Shown: positions 50,065-58,881 of the stretch, piece after piece
Position numbering within the stretch: the first letter of the stretch is position 1
How the letters are laid out: every line of letters starts with the position of its first letter
Source of the DNA: DASYQD01 sp036005845
GTDB taxonomy: Bacteria; Acidobacteriota; Thermoanaerobaculia; Multivoradales; JAIOJS01
Reading direction: 5' to 3'
DNA: 64,000 nt
NCBI GenBank assembly: GCA_036005845.1
Contig: DASYQD010000183.1
Coordinates: forward strand, 39,816 to 103,815
The notes under the pieces: generated by a model
Seen by the model: the letters and a program-made list of their open reading frames with translations, nothing else
Told to the model about the DNA's origin: nothing
Databases searched by the model: none
Program-made: the position numbers and the translations under genes

Positions 50065-51276
50065 CTAGCCGCTGATCTCCCAGCGCACGCTCCACTGCGG
50101 ACACGCGCCGCTGCTCGCGGCCGCGCCGCCGGCGTCGAGGACTTCGACGTCGAGGGTTCCCTCGTCGACCTGGCCGCACACCATGCGCATCGCGACGTCG
50201 AGTGAAGCGTTGCCGCCTGCCGCCGCGCTCGTGCACTGGTTGCGCGAGCGCGAGCAGGGCGCGCCGGCGGCCGACCAGCAGGCGCACAGCGTGGCAGCAC
50301 GGTCGGCGGGAGCGGCGAGCACGAGGTGCGCCGCGAGCGGACGGTCGCGCCGGTCGTCGAAGCAGAAGCCGCCGTCGCTCTCGCGAGCGGCAACCGAGAA
50401 GAGATCGCGCTCGCCGGCGGCGCGGAACGTGCCGCGGGTCTGCTGTTGCCGCACCTCCGGATAGCTGCCGAGCACCGGCACGCGCGGCGTCCACTCGTCG
50501 GGGAGGTCGGCGCCCTGCGCGTCGGAGGCGCAGGCGGTGATGCGCGCAGAAGGACCAGTCGCCGGCCCGCCGTCCGTAGCGCCGCCGCCCGCACCCGACG
50601 CCGCCGCGAGCGGCTCGCAGGCGAGGCCGCCCGCATCGTCGAAGCCGGCGAGGTAGGTCCCCGCCGGGCAGCGATGGCCGGCGAGCTCGAGGCGGCCGGG
50701 AGCGCCCGGCGGACCTTGTGGACCCTGGGCACCGGTCGGTCCCTGCGGTCCGACAGCGCCGGTTGGTCCGGCGGGCCCCATCGCACCCTGCGCACCGGCT
50801 ACGCCCGTCGGACCAGTAGGGCCCGCAGGGCCGGCGACGCCACGTTTCTCCTCGGGTGCGGCCGGCTTCTCGGGCCGCTCGGCCGTGGCCTCGGGCAGAT
50901 CGGGCAGCGTGACGTGGAAGACGTCGTACTCCGGCAGCCCCGCTCCGCGCGCAACGATCAGCAGGTACGTGCCCGCGGGGAAGCGGTCGGGCAGATCGGC
51001 GACCACCTGTCCCAGGCTGTGGCTCACCACCTCGAGGTCGTCGACGCCAAGCGTCACCCGCGGCGTCGCCTCGCCGAAGTCGAGCCCGGTGAGGATCAGC
51101 GTGTGCGCCGCGCGATCGGCGTGCGCGCTCAGCACCACGAGCTGCGCCGGCCGCGCGGCAGCGGTCGCGGCGTCAGTCGGCGCGTCGGCCGACCCATCCT
51201 GGGCACGGAGGGCCAGCGCCCCGAGCAGCAGAGCGGCGGCGAAAACAGCGAGGCGGAGCAGGCGAGTGGGGCGCAT
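50065..51276 (-). CDS. Secreted collagen-like repeat protein
   Basis: A 403-residue protein with a signal peptide (LAVFAAALLLGALALRAQ). An IPT/TIG-like domain (residues about 35-120: GLDFGEATPRVTLGVDDLEV) precedes a collagen-like run of roughly 16 Gly-X-Y triplets (GPAGPTGPTG through GPQGPPGAPG). A cysteine-bearing C-terminal domain (CPAGTYLAGFDDAGGLACEP and later WSVRWEISG) follows. Such proteins form triple helices on the surface or in spore/tail-like structures. GGAGG 4 nt upstream supports the ATG at 51276. It lies reversed between era and recO, interrupting a conserved gene order. The 172-bp gap to recO shows only a recO -10. Confidence 0.85.
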   Translation of the reverse strand: MRPTRLLRLAVFAAALLLGALALRAQDGSADAPTDAATAAARPAQLVVLSAHADRAAHTLILTGLDFGEATPRVTLGVDDLEVVSHSLGQVVADLPDRFPAGTYLLIVARGAGLPEYDVFHVTLPDLPEATAERPEKPAAPEEKRGVAGPAGPTGPTGVAGAQGAMGPAGPTGAVGPQGPTGAQGPQGPPGAPGRLELAGHRCPAGTYLAGFDDAGGLACEPLAAASGAGGGATDGGPATGPSARITACASDAQGADLPDEWTPRVPVLGSYPEVRQQQTRGTFRAAGERDLFSVAARESDGGFCFDDRRDRPLAAHLVLAAPADRAATLCACWSAAGAPCSRSRNQCTSAAAGGNASLDVAMRMVCGQVDEGTLDVEVLDAGGAAASSGACPQWSVRWEISG

Positions 51277-51431
51277 CGAGCCTCCGTGCATGGACGAGCT
51301 GCGCAATGGATACGGCCGTCGCGCCTCTCTCGTCACTGGTCGAGGGTGCGGGCCGCGCGGCAATCTACCATCGCGAACGGTCGCCTCGCAAGGAAACCTC
51401 TGACCCGTCGAGAGTTGCGCCGCCGCCGTGC

Positions 51432-51437
51432 TACCAT
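51432..51437 (+). promoter_or_regulatory. -10-like TACCAT for recO
   Basis: TACCAT ends 11 nt before the ATG at 51449. The predicted 5' UTR is only a few bases and has no Shine-Dalgarno sequence. Confidence 0.35.
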
Positions 51438-51448
51438 CGCCGGTAGCC

Positions 51449-52210
51449 ATGGCGATGCGGCTGCTCGACGACGAGGCCCTGCTGCTCGAGGTCTCGGACC
51501 TGCAGGAGGGCGACCGCATCGTCTCCTTCCTCACCCGTCACCACGGCCGCAAACGCGGCGCCGCCCGCGGCGCGCGGCGCCGCTACAGCCGCTTCGCCGG
51601 CCAGCTCCAGCCGCTCGCCAAGGTGCAGGTCTCCTGGTTCGAGAAGGAGGGGAGCGACCTCGTGCGCGTGCGCGCCGTCGAGATGCTGCGCCCGCCGCAC
51701 CGCCTCGCCGGCGACCTCGAAGGGATCCTCCTCGGCTGCTATCTCGCCGAACACGCCCTCGTCTTCGCGCCCGAGAACGAGGGCAACGAGCTGCTCTTCC
51801 GCCTGCTCGACAGCACCGTCGAGGCGTTGATCGCGGGTGTCGATCGCGGCCTGGCGGCGCGCTACTTCGAGCAGTGGGCGCTGCGTCTCGCCGGCGTCTT
51901 CCCGCCGCCGCGCGAATGCCCGCTGTGCGGCAACGGCCTCGGCGACGGCGCGCTGCTGCCGCGCGGCGGCGACGCGCTGCTCTGCCGGCGCTGCGCGGGA
52001 TCGGCGGCCGGCGTGGCGCTCGACGCCGAGGCGATCGCGTTCCTGCTGCGCGTGCACCGCGAAGCGCTCGTCGCGGTGGCCCTCGACTCGCCGCCGATCG
52101 CCGTTCTCGACCGCGTCGAGCAGGTCTGCGGCGAGATGCGCCGCGGCTTCCTGCAGCACGAGCTGAAGAGCTACGACGTGATGCAGCGGACGTTGGCGGC
52201 GGCGCAGTAG
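51449..52210 (+). CDS. recO: DNA repair protein RecO
   Basis: A 253-residue protein with an N-terminal OB fold (EVSDLQEGDRIVSFLTRHHG, AARGARRRYSRFAGQLQPLA) and a C-terminal helical zinc domain with CPLC and CRRC (about 156-178). RecO loads RecA with RecR in gap repair. The ATG at 51449 is chosen because it follows a -10-like element; an in-frame GTG at 51428 would add seven residues. It heads the recO-glyQ-glyS unit, with 52 bp before glyQ. Confidence 0.88.
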   Translation: MAMRLLDDEALLLEVSDLQEGDRIVSFLTRHHGRKRGAARGARRRYSRFAGQLQPLAKVQVSWFEKEGSDLVRVRAVEMLRPPHRLAGDLEGILLGCYLAEHALVFAPENEGNELLFRLLDSTVEALIAGVDRGLAARYFEQWALRLAGVFPPPRECPLCGNGLGDGALLPRGGDALLCRRCAGSAAGVALDAEAIAFLLRVHREALVAVALDSPPIAVLDRVEQVCGEMRRGFLQHELKSYDVMQRTLAAAQ

Positions 52211-52262
52211 CGACGCGATAAACTCCCGCGCCTTCACGACTGCTGTCGAGGCGCCACGATCG

Positions 52263-53189
52263 ATGAAGTCTTTCCAGGAGCTGATCCTCGCCCTCTCCCA
52301 GTTCTGGGCCGAGCAGGGCTGCGTGCTGCAGCAGCCGCTCGACCTCGAGGTGGGCGCGGGCACCATGCACCCCGACACCTTCCTGCGCGTGCTGGGGCCG
52401 GAACCGTGGCGGGTCGCCTACGTGCAGCCGTCGCGGCGGCCGGCGGACGGGCGTTACGGCGACAATCCCTTTCGCCTCGGCAAGCACTACCAGTTTCAGG
52501 TGATCCTGAAGCCATCGCCGGCCGACGTGCAGGCGCTCTACGTCAAGAGCCTCGAAGCGATGGGCCTCGACCTGCGCGTGCACGACCTGCGCTTCGAGGA
52601 GGACAACTGGGAGGCGCCGACGCTCGGCGCGTGGGGGGTCGGCTGGCAGGTGATGCTCGACGGCATGGAGATCACGCAGTTCACCTACTTCCAGCAGGCG
52701 GGCGGGCTCGACCTGCCGGCGATCTCGGCCGAGATCACTTACGGGCTCGAGCGCATCACCATGTTCCTCGGGCTGTCGCAGAGCATCTACGACATCGAGT
52801 GGGTGCCCGGTGGCCCCACCTACGGCCAGGTGCGCCACCAGGAGGAGTACGAGCTGTCGAAGTACTACTTCGAGCTCGCCGACGTGGCGTTCCTGCAATC
52901 GCAGCTCGACGGCTGGGAGCGCGAGGCGAAGCGCTGCCTGGAGGCGAAGCTGGTGCTGCCCGCCTACGAGGGCGCGCTCAAGTGCTCGCACCTCTTCAAC
53001 GTGCTCGACGCGCGCGGCGCGGTGTCGGTGACCGAGCGGGTGGCGCTGATGAAACGGGTGCGCGACCTCGCGGTGGCGTGCGCGCAGGAGTACGTGGCGA
53101 GCCGCGAGCGGCTCGGCTTCCCGCTGCTGCCAAAGAGCGAGCCTGCCGAGCCGGATCGAGCAGAAGGCCGCGGAGGGGCCGCGGCGTGA
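52263..53189 (+). CDS. glyQ: Glycyl-tRNA synthetase alpha subunit
   Basis: A 308-residue class II synthetase subunit. Conserved segments include QFWAEQGCVLQQPLDLEVGA, GTMHPDTFLRVLGPEPWRVA, QPSRRPADGRYGDNPFRL and EMEITQFTYFQQAGG-type sequence. It forms the bacterial alpha2beta2 enzyme with GlyS. A TAAACT element 38 nt before the ATG may add a promoter within the recO-glyQ gap. The C-terminal 15 residues are variable. The stop overlaps glyS (GTGA). Confidence 0.95.
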   Translation: MKSFQELILALSQFWAEQGCVLQQPLDLEVGAGTMHPDTFLRVLGPEPWRVAYVQPSRRPADGRYGDNPFRLGKHYQFQVILKPSPADVQALYVKSLEAMGLDLRVHDLRFEEDNWEAPTLGAWGVGWQVMLDGMEITQFTYFQQAGGLDLPAISAEITYGLERITMFLGLSQSIYDIEWVPGGPTYGQVRHQEEYELSKYYFELADVAFLQSQLDGWEREAKRCLEAKLVLPAYEGALKCSHLFNVLDARGAVSVTERVALMKRVRDLAVACAQEYVASRERLGFPLLPKSEPAEPDRAEGRGGAAA

Positions 53190-55339
53190 CGGGCGAGTTC
53201 CTGCTCGAGGTGCGCTGCGAGGAGATCCCCGCGCGCATGCTCGAAGCCGCGATCAAGGAGCTGACGCAGCGCACCTTCGAGGACCTGATGGGCCGCGGCG
53301 TCGGCCCGCGCGAGGTGGAAACGGGCTTCACGCCGCGCCGTCTCGTGCTGGTGATGAAGGGTTTGCCGCAGCGGCAGGACGATCAGGTGGTCACCGAGAT
53401 CGGGCCGCCGAAAGCGGGGGCGTTCGGTGCCGACGGCCAGCCGACAGCCGCCGCCGTCGGCTTCGCGAAGAAGTGCGGCGTCGAGGTCAGCGAGCTGCGG
53501 GTGAAGGACTTCAGCCTCGCCGAGACGCCGCTCGGCGGCACGGCGCAGGGCGGCAAACAGCAGAAGCAGAAGGCGACCGGCGAGCGCGTCTACGCCGAAC
53601 GGCGCGTGCCCGGGAAACCGATGGCGGAGATCCTTGCCGAGGTCGTGCCGCCGATCCTGCTCGGCATCGGCTGGGCGAAGACGATGCGATGGGGGAGCGG
53701 CGTCGGTCCCTGGGTGCGGCCGGTGCACGGCGTCGTCGCGCTCTTCGACGGCGAGGTCGTGCCGATCGAGCTGTTTGGCATCCGCGCCGGGCGCACGACG
53801 GTGGGGCATCCGACACTTTCGCCGGCATCCTTCGAGGTCGCCGACAGCGCCGACTATCGGCGGCAACTCGCGACGCGCGGCATCGAAGTGCGCTTCGACG
53901 TCCGTTGCCGCACGCTCGCCGAAGAGATGGCCGCGCGCGCCACCGCGCACGGCGGCACGTTGGTCGACGACCCGGGCCTGCTCGCCAAGCTCGGTGCCAT
54001 CTGCGAGATCCCCGGCGTCATGGAAGGCGCCTTCGATCAAGCGCTGCTCGACTTGCCGGAGGAGGTCCTGACCACCAGCCTCCGCGACCACCAGAGCGCC
54101 TTCACCGTCGTGGGCGACGGCAAGATGTTGCCGGTCTTTCTGACGGTGATGGATCGTCCCGACGATCCCATCGGCCGCGTGCGCGCGGGCAACGAATGGG
54201 TGGTGGCGGCGCGCCTTGCCGACGCGCGGTTCTTCTGGGACGAGGACCGCAAGTCGCCGCTGGCGGAGCGCGTCGATTCGCTGGCTCATCTCACCTTCCA
54301 CGAGAAGCTCGGCAGCTATCTCGACAAGGCGGTTCGGCTGGCGTCGCTGTCGCGTGCGATCTGCGGTGCGCTCGGCTGGCAGACGGACGAGCGGCACGCG
54401 GAGGCAGCGGCGCGGCTGCTCAAAGCCGACCTGACCACCGACATGGTCAAGGAGTTCACCTCGCTCCAGGGGATCATGGGCGGCATCTACGCGCGGGAAC
54501 AGGGTCACGCCGAGCCGGCCTGGCAGGCGATCTACGACCAGTACATGCCCGCCTCCGTGGACGATCGTCTGCCGCGCGGTCACGTAGGCATCGCGTGCGG
54601 TCTCGCCGATCGGCTCGACACGCTGGTCGGCATGTTCGGCTTGGGGCTCGTGCCCACCGGCACCAAGGATCCGTTCGGCCTGCGTCGTGCCGCGCAAGGC
54701 GTGCTCCGCATTCTGCTCGAAGCCGAATTGCCGCTGGTCTTGGAGCCGCTCGTCCGCGAGGCAACGCGGCAGTACGGCGACCGTCTGAAGCGCAGTGCCG
54801 ACCAGATTCTCGACGACCTGAGGCCGTTTCTCGCCGATCGCCTCCGTTACCTCCTCGGCCGCCGAGAGCTCGCGTACGACGAGATCGAGTCCGCAGTCGG
54901 CGGCCCCGACGACTCGGAGCGCCCGGTCGGCGACGTCGCCGCGCGCGCCCGCGCGCTGCACGAGGTGCGCGACGAGCAGGCCTTCCTCTCCGTCGTGCTC
55001 GCCGCCAAGCGCATCGCCAACATCACCAAGGGCCAACCTGACCACGCGCTCGACGCCGCGGCGCTCGCCGAGCCCACCGAGCGCGCGCTCCACGAAGCAC
55101 ACGCCCGCCTCGCCGCCGAGATCGATGCGGCCGTCGAGCGTCGCGACTACGCGACCGCCCTGCGCTCGATCGCTTCCCTTGCCGATCCCCTGGAGCGCTT
55201 CTTCACCGACGTCATGGTGATGGTCGACGACCCCGCCGTGCGCAGCAATCGCCTCGCGCTGCTGCAGTCGATCGGCCGCACGCTGTCGCGCGTCGCGCGC
55301 CTCACCGAGATGGTGGTGGAGAAGGCCGACTACCGCTGA
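53186..55339 (+). CDS. glyS: Glycyl-tRNA synthetase beta subunit
   Basis: A 717-residue beta subunit. The N-terminus LLEVRCEEIPARMLEAAIKE, the middle KTMRWGSGVGPWVRPVHGVV and LTTSLRDHQSAFTVVGDGK-type segment, and the HD-like and anticodon-binding C-terminal region (FFTDVMVMVDDPAVRSNRLA) are all present. It provides tRNA recognition and is needed for activity with GlyQ. The GTG start overlaps the glyQ stop, with GGAGGGG upstream. The frame continues open upstream inside glyQ but is not coding there. Confidence 0.94.
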   Translation: MTGEFLLEVRCEEIPARMLEAAIKELTQRTFEDLMGRGVGPREVETGFTPRRLVLVMKGLPQRQDDQVVTEIGPPKAGAFGADGQPTAAAVGFAKKCGVEVSELRVKDFSLAETPLGGTAQGGKQQKQKATGERVYAERRVPGKPMAEILAEVVPPILLGIGWAKTMRWGSGVGPWVRPVHGVVALFDGEVVPIELFGIRAGRTTVGHPTLSPASFEVADSADYRRQLATRGIEVRFDVRCRTLAEEMAARATAHGGTLVDDPGLLAKLGAICEIPGVMEGAFDQALLDLPEEVLTTSLRDHQSAFTVVGDGKMLPVFLTVMDRPDDPIGRVRAGNEWVVAARLADARFFWDEDRKSPLAERVDSLAHLTFHEKLGSYLDKAVRLASLSRAICGALGWQTDERHAEAAARLLKADLTTDMVKEFTSLQGIMGGIYAREQGHAEPAWQAIYDQYMPASVDDRLPRGHVGIACGLADRLDTLVGMFGLGLVPTGTKDPFGLRRAAQGVLRILLEAELPLVLEPLVREATRQYGDRLKRSADQILDDLRPFLADRLRYLLGRRELAYDEIESAVGGPDDSERPVGDVAARARALHEVRDEQAFLSVVLAAKRIANITKGQPDHALDAAALAEPTERALHEAHARLAAEIDAAVERRDYATALRSIASLADPLERFFTDVMVMVDDPAVRSNRLALLQSIGRTLSRVARLTEMVVEKADYR

Positions 55340-55355
55340 TCGCTCGCGGCCGCGT

Positions 55356-56282
55356 TCAGCGCCGGAAGCGCGAGACGAACCTCCAGATCTCCTCGTTGGC
55401 GTCGATCACCGTGGTCGGGGTGCCGAGCAGGCGCAAACCGCGGCCCAACTGCTGCCCAGGCCAGACGTGGCCGGCGCCGGTGAGCTGCCAGAGCCGCACC
55501 TCGCTGCCGCCGGCGCAGCCGCTCCACGCGAACAGCCGCGCGGTGTGACCCCGTGCGTCGCGCCGCTCGGCGCGCACCTGGGGACCAGATCTGCAACCGT
55601 CGGCGGCCGCCCACCGCACCATCATCTTGTCGACGTCCGGATTCATCCGCTCGTTCCCCGCCAAGCTGCGGCCCAGGCCGCCACGGTAGAGGGCGATCGG
55701 ATCGTCGAGGCTGTGGATGTGGAGCACCGGCACGGGACGCGCCGGCGCGAAGCGCTGGTAGACGAGGCCGCCCGCGACCGGTGCGATGGCGGCGATGCGC
55801 GTCGAGGCTTCCGCTGCCAGCCGGTGCGCCATCATCGCGCCGTTGGACATGCCGGTTGCGTAGAGCCGGTGCGGATCCACCGCCGTGCGCCGCGCGATGT
55901 CGTCGACGATCGCCAGTGCAAAGCCTACGTCGTCGACTCGCCCCGCGACGGCGGGACCGCAGCAGGTGCCGGCGTTCCAGACCAGCAACCCGCCGCTGTT
56001 GGTGCCCTCGGGGTAGACGACGAGAAAGCCCTCACGGTCGGCGACCGCGTCGGTTCCCGTGAAGCGCTGCTGGCCCGCGGCGGTGCCGCCGGCGCCGTGG
56101 AAGCTCAACAGCACCGGCAGCGCGCGGCCGCTCGCCACCGGCGGTACGTGCACCAGATAGCGGCGCTCGCGGCCGTCGTGGCGTACGGACAGCCAGTGAT
56201 CGCCGGTGTGGAGAGGCGGCCGAGGGCCCGCGGCTCCCGTGAGCGCGGCAAGCAGCCAGGCCAGCAGTCGCAGGGCTCGCAT
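55356..56282 (-). CDS. Secreted PHB-depolymerase-family esterase
   Basis: A 308-residue alpha/beta hydrolase of the LpqC/PHB depolymerase esterase family. The N-terminal signal (LLAWLLAALTGAAG) is followed by VLLSFHGAGGTAAGQQ (oxyanion region), the nucleophile elbow GMSNGAMMAH with Ser, HIHSLDDPI (Asp region) and LTGAGHVWPG (catalytic His). WNAGTCCGPA carries paired cysteines common in feruloyl-esterase-like members. Substrates could be polyesters or feruloyl/acetyl esters. The start ATG at 56282 has AGGAA upstream. It is divergent from the adaptor gene, with an 85-bp gap that has no clear promoter. Confidence 0.83.
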   Translation of the reverse strand: MRALRLLAWLLAALTGAAGPRPPLHTGDHWLSVRHDGRERRYLVHVPPVASGRALPVLLSFHGAGGTAAGQQRFTGTDAVADREGFLVVYPEGTNSGGLLVWNAGTCCGPAVAGRVDDVGFALAIVDDIARRTAVDPHRLYATGMSNGAMMAHRLAAEASTRIAAIAPVAGGLVYQRFAPARPVPVLHIHSLDDPIALYRGGLGRSLAGNERMNPDVDKMMVRWAAADGCRSGPQVRAERRDARGHTARLFAWSGCAGGSEVRLWQLTGAGHVWPGQQLGRGLRLLGTPTTVIDANEEIWRFVSRFRR

Positions 56283-56367
56283 GTCGTTTCCTGGAACCCG
56301 CCGCGCAGTGTGCCCTTGCGCTAGGCTGAAACGCAACCAGCGAGGGCGCGGCGCGTAGAGAAGCTGA

Positions 56368-57639
56368 ATGGCCAAACGGCGGAGACGTTGGATCGTCGCG
56401 GCGATGGTCGTCGTCGTGATCGGCGGCGGCGCGGCGCTCTGGCTCGCCAAGCGCGGCCCGAAGCCGACCGCCGTGCAACTCGCCACCGTCGGCCGCGAGG
56501 ACCTGCAGGCCAAGGTCACCGCCAACGGCAAGGTGCAGGCGCAGCGCAAGGTGGAGATCTCGGCCACCATCCCCGGTCAGATCACGCAGCTCGCGGTGGA
56601 CGAGGGCGACGTCGTCAAGAAAGGGCAGCTCCTCCTCCAGATCGACGCCACCAACCCGCGCGCCGCCGCCCGCAGCTCGCAGTTCTCGATGCAGGCGCTG
56701 CGCAAGGAGATCGACTCGGCGCGCGCCAACCGCGACCAGGCGAAGCTCGACGCCGAGCGCGCGGCGGCCAACTACAAGGCCGGCATCTCGCCGCTCGCCG
56801 AGGTCGATCGCGCACGCACCGGCCTCGCCACCGCACAGGCGGCGCTGCTCGCGGTCGAGCAGCGGGTCGCACAGGCGCAGGCGACGCTCGAAGGCGCCCG
56901 CGACACGCTGGCGAAGACGACGGTGCGCTCGCCCATCGACGGCGTGGTCACGGCGCGCCGCGTCGAGGAGGGCGAGGTCGCCGTCATCGGCGTGCAGAAC
57001 AGCCCGGGGACCGTGCTGCTCACCATCTCCGACATGTCGGTGGTCGAGCCGGAGATGGAGGTCGACGAGACCTCGATCCCGGCGGTGGCGGTGGGGCAGG
57101 AAGCGCTGCTCCGCGTCGACGCCTACCCCAACCAGACCTTCGACGGCGTCGTCACCGAGGTGGGCAGCTCGCCCATCCTCGGCACCAACCCGGCTGCCGA
57201 GGCGATCAAGTTCAAGGTGAAGATCCGCATCAAGAACCCACCGGCGGGCATCAAGCCGGGGCTCTCCGTACAGGCCGACATCCTCACCGCCTTCCGCGGG
57301 CAAGCGCTCACCGTGCCCATCCAGGCGCTGGTGCTGCGTGAGAAGGAGCGCAAGCCGGGCACGGCGCCCATCCGGAATGGACGAACCTTGGGCGGCGAGC
57401 CGCGCGACGAAGAGGGCGTCTGGGTGGTCGAGCAGGGCAAGGCGCACTTCCGGCCAATCCAGGTCGGCATGCTCGGCGAGCTCTCGGCCGAGGTGCTCGG
57501 CGGCCTGAAGGGCGGCGAGAAGATCGTCACCGGCCCCTTCCGCGCCCTCCGGACTCTCAAGGAAGGCGACACGGTCCGCGAGGAGAAGCCGCCTGCCGAC
57601 AAAGGTGGCGGCAGCGGCGATTCGGCGGCGAAGGACTGA
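56368..57639 (+). CDS. MacA/HlyD-type periplasmic adaptor
   Basis: A 423-residue membrane fusion protein. One N-terminal helix (WIVAAMVVVVIGGGAALWLA), a biotinyl-lipoyl-like half (VEISATIPGQITQLAVDEGD), a coiled-coil hairpin (about 100-180), then VRSPIDGVVTARRVEEGEVA and beta-barrel segments (ISDMSVVEPEMEVDETSIPA; VDAYPNQTFDGVVTEVGSSP). The C-terminus is acidic. It should link an inner-membrane ABC transporter to an outer-membrane channel. Two FtsX-type permeases follow 27 bp later. Confidence 0.87.
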   Translation: MAKRRRRWIVAAMVVVVIGGGAALWLAKRGPKPTAVQLATVGREDLQAKVTANGKVQAQRKVEISATIPGQITQLAVDEGDVVKKGQLLLQIDATNPRAAARSSQFSMQALRKEIDSARANRDQAKLDAERAAANYKAGISPLAEVDRARTGLATAQAALLAVEQRVAQAQATLEGARDTLAKTTVRSPIDGVVTARRVEEGEVAVIGVQNSPGTVLLTISDMSVVEPEMEVDETSIPAVAVGQEALLRVDAYPNQTFDGVVTEVGSSPILGTNPAAEAIKFKVKIRIKNPPAGIKPGLSVQADILTAFRGQALTVPIQALVLREKERKPGTAPIRNGRTLGGEPRDEEGVWVVEQGKAHFRPIQVGMLGELSAEVLGGLKGGEKIVTGPFRALRTLKEGDTVREEKPPADKGGGSGDSAAKD

Positions 57640-57666
57640 CGCGTTCAGGAAGTAGAGGAGCGTGAC

Positions 57667-58881
57667 GTGGAGCTCGCCCGCATCGCGTTCGACTCGCTGC
57701 GGGCGCACAAGCTGCGCAGCTTCCTGACGCTGCTCGGCGTCATCATCGGCGTCACCACCATCGTTGGCGTCGCCGCCGTCATCTCCGGGCTCGAAACCTA
57801 CGTGCAGGAGCGCGTCATCCAGCTCTCGCCCGACGTCTTCGTGCTCACCAAGTTCGGCATCATCAGGAGCCGCGAGGCTTTCCTCAAGGCGCTGAAGCGG
57901 CCCGACCTCGACTTCCACGACTACGAGGTGTTGCGCGACCGCCTGCTGCGCGCCGAGGCGGTGGCGGCCGACGCGCAGACGGGGATGGCGGTGCGCTACC
58001 GCGGGCATCGGCTCGCCGACATGCGCCTCCACGGCGCGACCTCGAACCTCGGCGCGCTGCTCAACGTCGACGTCGAGGCCGGCCGCTTCTTCACCCCCGC
58101 CGACGAGCGCGCCGGCGCGGCGGTGGCGGTGATCGGCTGGGACATCCGCGACGAGCTCTATCCGGGACTCGATCCCATCGGCCGCGAGCTCATCGTCGGC
58201 AACAGCTCGTTCCGCGTCATCGGCACGGTGGCGGAGCAGGGGAACACGCTGGGGCAGGACCAGGACAACCAGCTCTGGGTGCCGATCTCCGCCTTCCGCA
58301 AGAGCTGGGGCCGGCGCAACTCGATCACCCTGTTCGTCAAGGCGCGCGGCGGCGTGCCCGGCGTGCCGGCGTCGGTCGACGAGGCGCGCGCCGTGCTGCG
58401 CGCGCTGCGGCACACGCCGTTCCGCGACGAGGACCCGTTCGGCATCGTCACCGCCGAGAACCTGCAGGAGCTGTGGCGGCAGATCTCGACCGGCGCCTTC
58501 CTGTTGACGCTGCTCGTCTCCGCCGTCTCGCTCGGCGTCGGCGGCATCGTCATCGCCAACATCATGCTCGTCGCCGTCGCCGAGCAGACGAAGGAGATCG
58601 GCCTGCGCCGCGCCGTCGGGGCGCGGAAGCGCGACATCCGGCGGCAGTTCCTGCTCGAGGCGGCGATGCTGTCGACCGGCGGCGGCGCGGTGGGCATCGG
58701 GCTGGGCGCGCTGGTGGCGCTGGGCGTCCAGCGGACGGTGGGGTTCCCGACGCGGGTGACGCCGGAGCTGCTGCTCGGCGGCCTGCTGCTCTCGACCGTC
58801 GTCGGCGTCCTCGCCGGCTACTTCCCGGCGCGGCGCGCCTCGAACCTCCTCGTCGTCGACGCCATCAGGGACGAGACGTGA
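57667..58881 (+). CDS. MacB/FtsX-type ABC permease, subunit 1
   Basis: A 404-residue permease with one N-terminal helix (SFLTLLGVIIGVTTIVGVAA), a periplasmic MacB core domain (about 40-270), and three FtsX helices (LLTLLVSAVSLGVGGIVIAN to the end) with the coupling segment EIGLRRAVGARKRDIRRQFL. It lacks an ATPase domain. The GTG start has GAGGAG upstream. The stop overlaps the second permease (GTGA). No ATP-binding subunit gene is in this window. Confidence 0.88.
   Translation: MELARIAFDSLRAHKLRSFLTLLGVIIGVTTIVGVAAVISGLETYVQERVIQLSPDVFVLTKFGIIRSREAFLKALKRPDLDFHDYEVLRDRLLRAEAVAADAQTGMAVRYRGHRLADMRLHGATSNLGALLNVDVEAGRFFTPADERAGAAVAVIGWDIRDELYPGLDPIGRELIVGNSSFRVIGTVAEQGNTLGQDQDNQLWVPISAFRKSWGRRNSITLFVKARGGVPGVPASVDEARAVLRALRHTPFRDEDPFGIVTAENLQELWRQISTGAFLLTLLVSAVSLGVGGIVIANIMLVAVAEQTKEIGLRRAVGARKRDIRRQFLLEAAMLSTGGGAVGIGLGALVALGVQRTVGFPTRVTPELLLGGLLLSTVVGVLAGYFPARRASNLLVVDAIRDET

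Noticed and set aside
56032..58413. A 793-codon antisense frame over the adaptor and permease genes
   Set aside because: Same base-composition effect; His/Arg/Leu-rich and no recognisable domain.
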